From Chloroflexota bacterium (GTDB lineage Bacteria > Chloroflexota > JAJPGV01), in assembly GCA_021325635.1 (NCBI GenBank), contig JAJPGV010000055.1, forward strand, positions 1 to 64,000: 64,000 nucleotides of DNA. The letters are read 5' to 3'. Made by a program: the position numbers and the translations under genes. Shown in pieces: positions 9,314-18,480 of the stretch (position 1 is the stretch's first letter; the number at the start of each line of letters is the position of its first letter). The notes beneath the pieces were generated by a model. It ran no database searches and was not told the origin of the DNA. It was given only the letters and a program-made list of their open reading frames with translations.

Positions 9314-10552
9314 CTATTTCAGGAGCTTATCGAAGAAGTCGCGGATAGCGATGCGCTGCGTCGTCTCGAACGTGTAGTCGTACGTGTCGAGGTACTTCAC
9401 GCCGGGCTTCGGTACCAGGTAGTCGGGCAGCCAGGTTGCCGGCACGTCGTTCCGCACCGGAATCTGCGCCTGGGTGGGAGCGAAGACTTCCATGCCCTCC
9501 TTGCTCGCGATCCAGTTGGCGAAGACACGCGCGGCGTTAGGATGCGGCGCCTTGTTCCATACGCCGATGTCGCCGAATCCGCCGCCCAGAGCGCTGCCTG
9601 CATCGGGAAACTCCGCCAGGTCGGTGGAGCCGGACTGCGCGATCTTCACGCCCGCCTTGATGTACTTATCGAGGTAGTTCAGCTGGGTTGCGAGGGCGAT
9701 TGGATAGCTGCCCTGGGCGACCCAATCGGCGACCTGCTGATAGTCGCGGGAGAGCGTCACGTTCTGGCCCTTGTACAGCTTAGTGACGTAGTCCTGGCCC
9801 TTGGCCACGTAGGCCGCGCAGCCGATGGCCAGTCCGGCGCCATTGACGCTCGGATCGTAAGCGCAGATCTTGCCCTTCCAGCGGGGATCGAGCAGAGCGT
9901 CGGCGTTGGGCAGGTCCTTGGGCGACACGTTTGCCAGGTTGATGGTAATCATCGGCTGGACGGTGTTGAACACCTGCAGGATCGTGTCCTGGTTCGGATC
10001 CCGGAACCAGGGTCCGCCGGACCGCCACTTGGACGCATCGGCCGTCTCCGGCAGCAGCACGCTCGACTTCCAGGGCTCGATCCACTTGTTCTTGTAGAAC
10101 GTCTCCATCATGCTGTCGCTGCCGGAGATGCTGACGTCCATGGAGTACTGATTGGCTGCGCGCTCGCTTTCGATGCGGGCTGCCAGCTGGCTGGAGTTGC
10201 CGCCGAGGTACTCCACATCGATGCCGAAGCGAGCCTTGAAGGCCGGAGGCAGCTTGGCGCGGCTGTCGGGGTCAGGAGGACCACTCACCACGACCTTGCC
10301 TTCCTTTTTGGCTGCTGCCAGGAGGTCATCCCAGGTGCCGGCAACCGCGGATGCCGCGCCTCCCGAAGCGCTGGGCGAGCCGGCAGGAGATGCCGCTGCC
10401 GTGCGGCTCGCCGCGCCGCTTCCCGCGGCGCTGCCTGCGGCCGGGCTGCTCCCGGCCGGGGTCGACGCGCTGCCTCCACCACAGGCGGCGAGGACCAGGC
10501 CGGCCGACGCGGCGAAAGCGGACTTGAGGATGTACCTACGGCTGACGTTCAT
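9314..10552 (-). CDS. extracellular solute-binding Tat lipoprotein, iron-type ABC family
   Basis: This 412-residue protein has a twin-arginine lipoprotein signal (SRRYILKS, lipobox LAAC with C24), then an Ala/Ser/Gly/Pro linker to about residue 70. The binding domain begins WDDLLAAAKKEGKVV and contains LLDPRWKGKICAYDP and NKAPHPNAARVFANW. The ATG at 10552 was chosen over an earlier in-frame ATG at 10570 and the longer frame, because AAAGGA lies about 10 bases before it and the signal peptide starts there. The gene is first in a two-gene minus-strand unit with the permease 48 bases downstream. A Tat route suggests folding, or cofactor or ligand loading, before export, but this is inference. 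Confidence 0.88.
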   Translation of the reverse strand: MNVSRRYILKSAFAASAGLVLAACGGGSASTPAGSSPAAGSAAGSGAASRTAAASPAGSPSASGGAASAVAGTWDDLLAAAKKEGKVVVSGPPDPDSRAKLPPAFKARFGIDVEYLGGNSSQLAARIESERAANQYSMDVSISGSDSMMETFYKNKWIEPWKSSVLLPETADASKWRSGGPWFRDPNQDTILQVFNTVQPMITINLANVSPKDLPNADALLDPRWKGKICAYDPSVNGAGLAIGCAAYVAKGQDYVTKLYKGQNVTLSRDYQQVADWVAQGSYPIALATQLNYLDKYIKAGVKIAQSGSTDLAEFPDAGSALGGGFGDIGVWNKAPHPNAARVFANWIASKEGMEVFAPTQAQIPVRNDVPATWLPDYLVPKPGVKYLDTYDYTFETTQRIAIRDFFDKLLK

Positions 10553-10913
10553 GGCTGGTTGTCCTTTCATAGTCAAAGCTGTGCCGCCGCGGGGACTCGG
10601 GAATGCTGCCGCGCGGACGGCGTCCAACCGCGGTGTGGTGCTCTGGCCACGGCCCCAGACCCAAGGCCAGTGACTACCTTGGCTGGTCGAATGGTAGGGC
10701 GCGCGTTACCGGCAGCCGTGATGGTGCCGAACAGCCTGGTGAGCTGCTTCAGCTCCGGCACCGGCGCCGTTGCCAGTGTTGCCACAGTGGTCAAGATTGT
10801 ACGGAGTGGGCGGGCGTCTGCCAATACCTGAGCGTGATTTCCGCGATTCCCCCATAATGGGTGCGCGCTTTCATATTTGAAATCACGCCCGGTGAGGGCG
10901 AGGAGCCAGGGAC
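10553..10913 (+). promoter_or_regulatory. divergent intergenic region
   Basis: This 361-base gap separates the minus-strand binding-protein gene from the plus-strand PqqC/TenA-fold gene and must hold promoters for both directions. A possible minus-10 (CATAAT, about 10852) and an AT-rich patch near 10870-10885 lie before the plus-strand gene, whose Shine-Dalgarno GAGGAG is at about 10899. No gene, convincing operator or RNA structure was recognised. Confidence 0.3.
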
Positions 10914-11723
10914 ATGAAGGACATCAAGCACAAGTTCAAGCCCGGCGAAAAGCTGTCGCGAGCCGAGGCCGACGAGCTGCTGGACGAGCTGTACGCCTGG
11001 ACGGACGGCGTCTTCCAGCGCGAGATCGTGCACGGCGACTTCATGTCTCGGCTGGCTTCCGGCACTCTGCCGATGGACACGGTGCGGCTGTTCTGGGCCA
11101 ACTGGTACTACTTCGTGTCGGAGATCAACAACTTCCACGGCATTACGTACCAGCGCTTCCTGGGCTTCTTCAAGCGCTACCCGGATCTGCTGGCCGCATA
11201 TGCCGACAAGATCGCCGACGAGCTCATCCACCCGCGCGCGCCAGGGCACATCGCCGTGGTCATCGAGCAGGGCAAGAACTTTGGCCTCAGTGAGGAGGAG
11301 ATGCTGGAGTGCGAGATGCTGCCGGAGCCGCGCGCCTGGACGGAATGGTTCCGCGGGCTGGCCTACGAGGGCAACCTGGCGGAGTGGTGGGCCGCTCACC
11401 AGGTTGAGCAGTGCATCGGCCAGTGGGCAGCCATGTGCCGCAAGGCGCTGCGCCAGCACTACGGCTTCAGCGATGCCGACCTGGTCTACTTCCAGGTGCA
11501 CGAGGAGGCAGACCTCGAGGTGCACGAAGGCGGGATCATTCCGCATGCTGAGTTCAACCGGATCACGCTGCGGCATCTGCTCGAGAGCGGCATGGCGGAT
11601 ATGCGTCCCGGCTTCTCGATCGGGTATTGCGCGCGCATGACCATGGCCTATTTCCGCTGGTTCCTCGATGGCTGCTATGCTGGGTCGGGAGCGGCCGAGA
11701 AGACGCCGGCAGGAGTTCGCTAG
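10914..11723 (+). CDS. PqqC/TenA-fold protein (haem-oxygenase-like diiron oxidase candidate)
   Basis: This 269-residue, mostly helical protein resembles the TenA/PqqC 'iron-containing redox enzyme' family. Helices carry FWANWYYFVSEINNFHG and the acidic/His-rich motif VHEEADLEVHEG (about residues 193-204), where family members place metal ligands. Members of this fold oxidise small molecules with O2 through a diiron centre (UndA, CADD-like) or without metal (PqqC). No other PQQ genes are nearby, so a PQQ role is unlikely. It starts a plus-strand run of HDO, binding protein, UbiD, binding protein, UbiD, aldolase and MFS. This suggests an oxygen-dependent step in the same pathway. A second member of the superfamily is at 20708-21511. 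Confidence 0.75.
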   Translation: MKDIKHKFKPGEKLSRAEADELLDELYAWTDGVFQREIVHGDFMSRLASGTLPMDTVRLFWANWYYFVSEINNFHGITYQRFLGFFKRYPDLLAAYADKIADELIHPRAPGHIAVVIEQGKNFGLSEEEMLECEMLPEPRAWTEWFRGLAYEGNLAEWWAAHQVEQCIGQWAAMCRKALRQHYGFSDADLVYFQVHEEADLEVHEGGIIPHAEFNRITLRHLLESGMADMRPGFSIGYCARMTMAYFRWFLDGCYAGSGAAEKTPAGVR

Positions 11724-11725
11724 CT

Positions 11726-12907
11726 GTGCGGGCGCGGGTGTGGATGACCTCCGCGGGGGCAGGGGTGGCGGCCAAAGGTCAGTCTGCCTTGAAGGTGGGC
11801 GGGCGGTCGGTGGGGCTAGGCCTGCTGGCCACGATGATCGCCGGGTGCGGCGGGCAGGCGGCACCGGCGTCCACAGTCGCCGCTAGCTCGGCCATCTCTA
11901 CGCCGGCCGTCAGCTCGGCGAAGCCCGCCGCCAGCCAGGCGAGCGCCGCCGCTTCTAAGCCGGCCGCCAGCGCTTCTGCCGGCGGGTCGGCTTCAGCCAG
12001 CGCCAAGCCAGCGGCGTCCGGTCTTACGCCCGTCAGCATCGAGGTGCCCAACAAGGGCATTGCCTTCGCCTACCTGTACGTGGCGCAGGACCTGGGCATC
12101 TTTCAGAAGCACGGCATCGATCCGCGTATCTCGGTGATCGCTCCGCCGGCTGCCTCGGCGGCGCTGCAGGCCGGCGAGCTCGATTTCATGTCGGCGGTAG
12201 GGTCAGCCATGACTGCCGCTCTCGGCGGCTTGCCGATTCGGGTGGTTGAAGTCTCGTCCAACCAGCCGAACTTCCTGATGTACGGTGCCAAGGGTGTTAC
12301 CAGCGTGGATCAGCTCAAGGGCAAGACGGTTGCAGCTTATGCGCCGGGCAACACGGTGAACCTGGTGATGGTGGAGTTGCTGAAGCGCAAGGGCCTGGAT
12401 GCGAGCCAGTACACCATCCTGAACGCCGGGGCGGACGCAGGCCGGGCGGCGGCCATCCAGAACGGCGCGGCAGCTGCAACGCTCATGGAAGCGTCAAATG
12501 CGCTGGCCCTCAAGAAGGATGGCTTCCCTCAGCTCACGACGATCGCCGACGTCCCGGCGTTGCCCTTCACCGGGCTGGCCGCGTCGCAATCCACGTTGAA
12601 AAGCAAAGCGGCGGTGATGCGCGAGGCTATTGCCGCTACCCTCGAAGGCACGGATCTCATGCGGACGCAAAAGGCGCAGGTGCTGCCGGTTCTGCAAAAG
12701 GAGTTCGATCTGTCGGCCGATGACGCCGGACAGCTCTTCGACGAGATGCAGGGAAGCTGGACGGATAGCGGCAAGCCGAGTCAAGCCGCAACCGACTTCG
12801 AATTTGCCAGCCTTCAGGTCGAGCAGAAGCTGAGCGCTCCGGTGAAGCCGGAGCAGGTGTACGACTTCTCGATCGTCGATGGCCTGCGCGGGGGTGCGGG
12901 CAAGTAG
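11726..12907 (+). CDS. ABC substrate-binding lipoprotein, NMT1/THI5-like
   Basis: This 393-residue protein has a lipobox at IAGC (C41) and a long low-complexity linker of Ala, Ser, Lys and Pro to about residue 105. The domain resembles SsuA/ThiY-type receptors: IAFAYLYVAQDLGIFQKHGI, ALQAGELDFMSAVGSA and DQLKGKTVAAYAPG. The GTG at 11726, three bases after the preceding stop and with AGGAG at 11711-11715, was taken as the start; ATG at 11744 is an alternative. The stop is two bases from the UbiD start, so binding protein and decarboxylase are translationally linked. Such receptors bind sulfonates, pyrimidines or aromatic acids; the ligand here is unknown. Confidence 0.85.
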   Translation: MRARVWMTSAGAGVAAKGQSALKVGGRSVGLGLLATMIAGCGGQAAPASTVAASSAISTPAVSSAKPAASQASAAASKPAASASAGGSASASAKPAASGLTPVSIEVPNKGIAFAYLYVAQDLGIFQKHGIDPRISVIAPPAASAALQAGELDFMSAVGSAMTAALGGLPIRVVEVSSNQPNFLMYGAKGVTSVDQLKGKTVAAYAPGNTVNLVMVELLKRKGLDASQYTILNAGADAGRAAAIQNGAAAATLMEASNALALKKDGFPQLTTIADVPALPFTGLAASQSTLKSKAAVMREAIAATLEGTDLMRTQKAQVLPVLQKEFDLSADDAGQLFDEMQGSWTDSGKPSQAATDFEFASLQVEQKLSAPVKPEQVYDFSIVDGLRGGAGK

Positions 12908-12909
12908 CC

Positions 12910-14499
12910 ATGGGCGGCTACTACTTGGACCTGCGGCAGTACCTGGCAGCGCTCGAGGATCAGGGTTTGCTGCGGCGGGTGCGGCGCTCGATCAACAAGG
13001 ACACCGAGCTGCATCCGCTGGTTCGCCTCCAGTTCCGCGGGCTGCCTGAGGAGCAGCGTACGGCGTTCCTGTTCGAGAACGTGACTGACAGTGCCGGCCG
13101 CGGCTTCGATATGCCGGTCGTCGTGGCCTGCATGGCTGGCTCGCGGGCGATCTACGGGCTAGGGATGCAATGCGACCCCAAGGACATCGGAGCCAAGTGG
13201 GATGAGGCTCAGCGCAACCGGATTGCGCCGGTACGAGTGGATTCGGGTCCCGTGCAGGAGCTGGTGTTGACCGGGGACGAGCTGCGGGCAGCCGGTGGCC
13301 TGATGACGCTGCCCATTCCCATCTCGACACCGGGCTTCGACAATGCGCCCTACATGACGGCGGCCCATTTCGTCACGCGTGACCCGGAAACCAAGCTCCA
13401 GAATATGGGCAACTATCGCGCCCAGCTCAAGAGTCCGACTCGCCTGGGGATTTATGCCGGCACCACGCAGGACATCGCCGTGGACTGGCACAAATGGCGC
13501 AAGCTCGGCCAGCCCATGGAGGTCGCCATCGCCATCGGCGTGACGCCGAACTTGTCCTATGTGGCGGCTACCAAGCTGCCGCATGACGTGGGCGAATATG
13601 AGGTGGCCGGCGGCATCGCCGGCGAGCCGGTGCAGCTGGTGCGCTGCAAGACGGTCGATCTCGAGGTGCCGGCGCAGGCGGAGATCGTCGTGGAGGGCAT
13701 CGTCCGGACCGACGTACTGGAGATGGAAGGTCCGTTTGGGGAATTCACGGGCTATATGGCGCAGCGCGACTGGAACCTGTTTGTGGAGGTGCAGTGCATC
13801 ACACGGCGCCGGCAGCCGGTGTACCAGGCGTTCCTCAGCCAGTTTCCGCCCAGTGAAAGCAGCAAGCTCCGTGGCGTAGGCAAGGAAGCGGTGCTGTACA
13901 AGCGGCTGGCGGTGGACCACGCTATTCCGGGCGTGCTGGACGTCATCCTCCAGGAGACCGCCGGGAGCTACGGTATCTGCGTTGTGCGCATGGATCGCAG
14001 CCAGGGCGGTGACGTGCGCAAAGCGCTGGAGCTCATCGGCTGCGATCCGCGCCTGCACAGCAAGATGGTGATAGCCGTGGACCCGGACATCGATCCGCGC
14101 GATCCCGATTCGGTCAATTGGGCCATCAGCTTCTGCATGCAGCCGCATCGCGACGCCTGGGTCGTGCCGGTACGTCCTCTGGACCTGGACTATTCGGCGG
14201 CTCCGCCGAACGCGCGACGGGACGTGACTGCCGAAGCCAACGAAGGCTCCTCGCTGCTGATCGATGCCACCCGCAAATGGGCCTATCCGCCAACCTCCCT
14301 CCCGGCCAAGAAGTACATGGAACGAGCCATCGATCTGTGGCGTGAGGAGGGCTTACCCGAGCTGCACCTCAAATCACCCTGGTTTGGGTACGAGCTGGGG
14401 CACTGGTCGGAAGAGGATCGGGTGCAGGCCGAGCGCGCGACCCGCGGCGACTACCTGCTGACCGGTGAGGAACAATCTCAGCAGCGGCGCCCGGCGTAG
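12910..14499 (+). CDS. UbiD family decarboxylase
   Basis: This 529-residue protein matches the prenylated-FMN-dependent UbiD family along its full length. The signature Arg/Glu/Glu set is R170 (MGNYRAQ), E273 and E278 in EMEGPFGEFTGY, with the spacing of Fdc1 and UbiD. Further family segments are PIPISTPGFDNAPY and VDPDIDPRDPDSVNWA near the C-terminus. The family reversibly decarboxylates aromatic, heteroaromatic or alpha,beta-unsaturated acids in the cytoplasm. No ubiX, which makes the cofactor, is in the window. The quinone pathway is an unlikely role because three divergent UbiDs sit among receptors and Rieske genes. It pairs with the binding protein directly upstream. Confidence 0.9.
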   Translation: MGGYYLDLRQYLAALEDQGLLRRVRRSINKDTELHPLVRLQFRGLPEEQRTAFLFENVTDSAGRGFDMPVVVACMAGSRAIYGLGMQCDPKDIGAKWDEAQRNRIAPVRVDSGPVQELVLTGDELRAAGGLMTLPIPISTPGFDNAPYMTAAHFVTRDPETKLQNMGNYRAQLKSPTRLGIYAGTTQDIAVDWHKWRKLGQPMEVAIAIGVTPNLSYVAATKLPHDVGEYEVAGGIAGEPVQLVRCKTVDLEVPAQAEIVVEGIVRTDVLEMEGPFGEFTGYMAQRDWNLFVEVQCITRRRQPVYQAFLSQFPPSESSKLRGVGKEAVLYKRLAVDHAIPGVLDVILQETAGSYGICVVRMDRSQGGDVRKALELIGCDPRLHSKMVIAVDPDIDPRDPDSVNWAISFCMQPHRDAWVVPVRPLDLDYSAAPPNARRDVTAEANEGSSLLIDATRKWAYPPTSLPAKKYMERAIDLWREEGLPELHLKSPWFGYELGHWSEEDRVQAERATRGDYLLTGEEQSQQRRPA

Positions 14500-14599
14500 G
14501 GTGCCAACGGTCGACAGCCGAGAAATGTGCCCGTGTCATACCCTGAAGGGCGCAGCCTCCCGGCGGCATTCACAACGGTGTGAAAGGACAGAATAAGAG

Positions 14600-15715
14600 A
14601 TGATTCAGCTGCCAATCTTCGATCCCCGGGGAGGCCTCCGCATGGCCCGTAGCGCTATCTCGGGCGCGCTTGCGGCCCTGGTGCTGGCCAGCTGCGGCGG
14701 CAGCGCTGCTCCCGCCCCAGCCACAACCACTGGCGCTCCGTCGTCATCAGCCTCGGCTGGAGCGTCCGTGGCTTCGACCGTGGCTAAGCCCGCCGCGAGC
14801 GCATCTTCCACGGCCAAGCCGTCGGCCGCGGCGAGCGGCCAGCTCCGCCCGCTCAAGATCTCGGTGCCGACGAAGGGCAGCGCCTTCTCGTACCTGTACG
14901 TGGCCAAGGACCTGGGCTTCTTCGAGCAGCACGGCATCGACGCCCAAATAGCCGTGGTTCCCCCGGCCAACGCCGTGACTGCGCTGCAGTCCGGCGACCT
15001 GGACTATGCGGCTACCATCGGCTCGACGATCCGGGCCGCTCTGCGAGGCCTGCCGGTTCGCGTGGTGATGGTCGGCTCCAACCGGCCGGATTTCGTCATC
15101 CTTGGGCAAAAGGGACTGACTTCGTTGGATCAGCTTTCGGGCAAGCTGATTGGCTCCGATGCGCCGCAGACCACGACTTTCGTCATGCTGACCGAGCTGA
15201 TGAAGCGCAAGGGCTTGGCAGGCAAGTATCAGACGCTGACCGCCGCAAACGATGAGGGCCGTGTGGCGCTTGTGACCAACGGACAGGCGGCCGCGTGCAT
15301 CATTGAAGTGTCGACCGCCCGCATTTTCGAGAAGCAGGGCTACAGCGAGCTGGCGCCTACGACGGATTTCCCTGAGGAGCCATTCGTGGGTCTGGGCGCG
15401 TCGCAGGCCGCGATTCAAAAGAAGGGCGACGTGCTTCGTGATGGACTGCAGGCGGTGCTGCAAGGCATCGACGCCATGCGCAATCAGAAGGACAAGGTCG
15501 TGCCGATCATGGCCAAGGAGTTCGACTTGAGCGCCGAGGACGCCGGCCAGATCTTCGATGCGCTGCGGCCGAACTGGACAGCGGACGGCAAGCCCAGCCA
15601 GGCGGCCAACGATTTCGAGTTCGCCAACGACAAGGACGCGCTGGAGCTGAAGGAGCTGCCGAAGCCCGAGCAGGTCTACGATTTCTCCCTGCTAGACCAG
15701 CTGTCCAAGAAGTAG
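14600..15715 (+). CDS. ABC substrate-binding lipoprotein, NMT1/THI5-like
   Basis: This 371-residue paralogue of the receptor at 11726 has lipobox LASC (C32), an Ala/Ser/Lys/Pro linker, and SAFSYLYVAKDLGFFEQHGI as the start of the binding domain. Its end, KPEQVYDFSLLDQL, is shared with the other NMT1-like receptors here. Two starts are possible: ATG 14600 with AAAGGA about 10 bases before it, and ATG 14642 with GGGGAGG 7 bases before it and the signal peptide directly after. The first is listed, but the second is a serious alternative. It is followed 12 bases later by another UbiD gene, repeating the receptor-decarboxylase unit. Confidence 0.85.
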   Translation: MIQLPIFDPRGGLRMARSAISGALAALVLASCGGSAAPAPATTTGAPSSSASAGASVASTVAKPAASASSTAKPSAAASGQLRPLKISVPTKGSAFSYLYVAKDLGFFEQHGIDAQIAVVPPANAVTALQSGDLDYAATIGSTIRAALRGLPVRVVMVGSNRPDFVILGQKGLTSLDQLSGKLIGSDAPQTTTFVMLTELMKRKGLAGKYQTLTAANDEGRVALVTNGQAAACIIEVSTARIFEKQGYSELAPTTDFPEEPFVGLGASQAAIQKKGDVLRDGLQAVLQGIDAMRNQKDKVVPIMAKEFDLSAEDAGQIFDALRPNWTADGKPSQAANDFEFANDKDALELKELPKPEQVYDFSLLDQLSKK

Positions 15716-15727
15716 GAGTATCAACTG

Positions 15728-17380
15728 ATGAGTATTGCCAGCCCGGAGTCGCCCGCCGTCAACGTCGGCGGATCGGGTGAGCTGCGCGCCCACCTTCAAG
15801 AGCTCGAGCGACGCGGCAAGCTGATTCGGGTCAGCCGTCCGATCAACAAGGACACCGAGCTGCACCCGCTGGTGCGCTGGCAGTTCCGCGGTCTGCCGGA
15901 ATCGCAGCGCAAGGCCTTCCTGTTCGAGAACGTGTACGACAGTCGCGGTCGGAGCTACGGCTTCCCGGTCGTCGTTGGCGCGCTGGCCGCGTCAGAGGAG
16001 ATCTACGCGCTGGCCCTGGGAAGCTCCACGGCCGATCTTTCCGCAAACTGGCGCAAGGCACTGTCCTCGCCGGTCGAGCCCGTGCTCGTGGACGCCGCTC
16101 CGGTCCAGGAGGTGGTGCACAGCGGCAGCGATCTCCTTGCTTGGGGCGGGCTGGACATGCTGCCGGTCCCCATCTCCACGCCGGGCTTCGACAATGCGCC
16201 GTACTTCAATTCCGCGGTGTGGATCGTGCGCGATCCCGAGACGGGTCTGCGCAACGCCGGGCTCTACCGGGGCATGATCAAATCGCCCACGAGGACCGGG
16301 GTCTTCTCGGAGTCGAGCAAGGACACCACCATCATCTGGGAGAAGTGCAACCGCGACGGCCGTCCGCTGGAAGCCGCGGCCGTCATCGGCGCGGCGCCGG
16401 CAGTGTACTTCTCGGCCATCCAGATCGCGCCGTTTGGCACCGACGAGCTGGGTATCGCGGGGGCGCTGCAGGGCCACCCGGTTGAGCTGGTCAAGTGCCG
16501 CACCATTGACCTGGAGGTTCCGGCTCAGGCCGAATTCGTGGTCGAGGGCGTTATCCACACCGACATGCTGGAGCCCGAGGGCTCGTTCGGCGAGGCGCAC
16601 GGCTACTGCGACCCGCGCTCGCTGTCCATGGCCTTCGAGGCAAAGTGCATCACCCACCGGCGCGACGCCATCTTCCTGTCGATCATCAGCCAGCTCACGC
16701 CCAGCGAGAGCAGCAAAACTAAGCAGGCTGGATATGAGGCCAACCTGCTGCGTTATCTCCGTGAGGGTTGTGGCTTGCGCGGAGTGCAGCGGGTGATGCT
16801 GAAGGAGGAGCTGCTGAACCGCCAGTACTGCGTGATCGTCATGCGTAAGACCGATCGCTATGAGCCGATGAACGCGCTGTACGCGATGCTCAACCGGCGG
16901 GCTTCACCCAAGATCCTGGTGGCGGTGGACGAGGACATCGATCCCACCAACGACACCATGGTCAATTGGGCGATCGTCAACCGCTGCCAGCCGCACCGCG
17001 ATCTCAAGGTCGTCCATCCGCGGCCGCTGCCCTTCGGGCCGCTGCGTTATGTCGGCGGGTCGGAAGGCTACGACCGGCAGGATTCGGCGGTGCTTATCGA
17101 CGCCACACGCAAGGCAGACTTCCCGCCGGTGGCTCTGCCCAAGCGGGAGTTCATGGAGAACGCCCGCAAGATCTGGGAGGAGCTCGATCTTCCCGCGCTG
17201 GATCCGCGCACGCCGTGGCACGGCTATTCACTTGGCTTGTGGCCGCAGGAAAACGCGGATGAGGCCGAGCTGGCCATCGAGGGCCGATACTACGAGACTG
17301 GCGAGAAGCTGATGCAGCGTCGGGTGCCCACGCCACCCGGTACCCGTCTGCATGAGGTCCGGCGCCACGACCTGCACTGA
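15728..17380 (+). CDS. UbiD family decarboxylase
   Basis: This 550-residue UbiD paralogue has the key residues R181 (AGLYRGM), E284 and E289 in EPEGSFGEAHGY. It shares INKDTELHPLVR and PISTPGFDNAPY with the UbiD at 12910, so the two arose by duplication together with their receptors. The substrate loop differs (EAHGY against EFTGY), which may mean a different acid. A prenyl-FMN cofactor is expected. The start ATG follows GGAGTATCAACTG. The aldolase gene follows 15 bases downstream, so the decarboxylase and the C-C lyase are probably co-transcribed. Confidence 0.9.
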   Translation: MSIASPESPAVNVGGSGELRAHLQELERRGKLIRVSRPINKDTELHPLVRWQFRGLPESQRKAFLFENVYDSRGRSYGFPVVVGALAASEEIYALALGSSTADLSANWRKALSSPVEPVLVDAAPVQEVVHSGSDLLAWGGLDMLPVPISTPGFDNAPYFNSAVWIVRDPETGLRNAGLYRGMIKSPTRTGVFSESSKDTTIIWEKCNRDGRPLEAAAVIGAAPAVYFSAIQIAPFGTDELGIAGALQGHPVELVKCRTIDLEVPAQAEFVVEGVIHTDMLEPEGSFGEAHGYCDPRSLSMAFEAKCITHRRDAIFLSIISQLTPSESSKTKQAGYEANLLRYLREGCGLRGVQRVMLKEELLNRQYCVIVMRKTDRYEPMNALYAMLNRRASPKILVAVDEDIDPTNDTMVNWAIVNRCQPHRDLKVVHPRPLPFGPLRYVGGSEGYDRQDSAVLIDATRKADFPPVALPKREFMENARKIWEELDLPALDPRTPWHGYSLGLWPQENADEAELAIEGRYYETGEKLMQRRVPTPPGTRLHEVRRHDLH

Positions 17381-17395
17381 AGGAGTCATTACGCC

Positions 17396-18376
17396 ATGCT
17401 GATGAAGCCGACTGACCTGCGAGGCATGTACGCCATCATCGCCACGCCGGCCAAGGAGGGCGCCGATCGTTGGGACGCGGTCGACACCGTCGACCTGGAC
17501 GAGACCGCGCGTCTCGTCAATAACCTCATCCGTGATGGAGCCACCGGGCTCATCACGCTGGGAACGACCGGCGAATGCGCCACGCTGACCCGCGAGGAGT
17601 ACGAGGCCTACGTGGAGTGCGTCCTGGCCACGGTCAACAAGCGGGTTCCTACGTTCGTCGGTGCGACGGCGCTGGGCCTGCATGAGGTCATCTGGCGGCT
17701 GCGATTCGTGCGCGATCACGGGGCTGATGGGACGCTGCTGGGCCTGCCCATGTGGCAGCCGCTGACCATCGACATGGCGGTGGAGTATTACGCCAACGTC
17801 GCGGAGGCCTTTCCCGATCTCTCGGTGATGGTCTACGCCAACTCACGCGCCTTCCGCTTCGATTACTCGCCCGAATTCTGGGGCCGGGTCATCGACAGGG
17901 CTCCCAACGTCATGGCGGCCAAGTTCTCGAACGCCAATACCCTGCTCGATTGTCTCGCAGCGGCAAGAGGGCGAGTGCATTTCCTGCCGAACGAAGGCGC
18001 GGTGCTTCGTTTCGCCGAGCTGTCGCCGGACACGACTGCAGCCTGCTGGGCCACGGCCGCGTCCATGGGACCGCGCCCAGCCGTGGCGTTGATGGAGGCC
18101 ATCCTGGCCAGGGATTGGGAGCGGGCCAAGACGATCAACGCGGACGTGAAATGGGCCTCAGAGCCGATCGAGCACATCGTGCGCAACGCCGAGGTGTTCG
18201 CCTCGTACAACATACAGATCGAGAAGATCCGCTTCAATGCCGCCGGCTACTCCAAAGCCGGGCCCATCCGTCCGCCCTACCATGTGGTTCCCGAGGAGTA
18301 CGCCGAAGCCGCTCGAGAATGTGGCCGCCGCTGGGCGCAGGTGGCTCAGAAGTACGCGACGGTCACTGCCAGCTGA
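17396..18376 (+). CDS. trans-o-hydroxybenzylidenepyruvate hydratase-aldolase-like protein (DapA/NAL superfamily)
   Basis: This 326-residue class I aldolase has the likely Schiff-base Lys K176 in VMAAKFSNA and Tyr Y147 in VYANSRAFRF. The segments GTTGECATLTREE, TLLGLPMW and AGPIRPPYHVVPEEY agree with remembered NahE/DoxI/PhdJ sequences much better than with ordinary dihydrodipicolinate synthases. Those enzymes split benzylidenepyruvates into an aromatic aldehyde and pyruvate during naphthalene and phenanthrene breakdown. Here the true substrate is unknown, and a related aryl-pyruvate or furan is possible. A good AGGAG precedes the ATG. It sits between two UbiD genes upstream and an MFS gene downstream. 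dapA for lysine synthesis is less likely given the context. Confidence 0.85.
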   Translation: MLMKPTDLRGMYAIIATPAKEGADRWDAVDTVDLDETARLVNNLIRDGATGLITLGTTGECATLTREEYEAYVECVLATVNKRVPTFVGATALGLHEVIWRLRFVRDHGADGTLLGLPMWQPLTIDMAVEYYANVAEAFPDLSVMVYANSRAFRFDYSPEFWGRVIDRAPNVMAAKFSNANTLLDCLAAARGRVHFLPNEGAVLRFAELSPDTTAACWATAASMGPRPAVALMEAILARDWERAKTINADVKWASEPIEHIVRNAEVFASYNIQIEKIRFNAAGYSKAGPIRPPYHVVPEEYAEAARECGRRWAQVAQKYATVTAS

Positions 18377-18480
18377 CGTCCGTTCCTTTCAAGGCGTGGT
18401 GATCAACGGCGGTTGACGTCCGCCGCCGGCGCGGCAAGGGGCTGGGGGCGCTGGGGTTTCGGGACTATCGGCTGCTGTGG

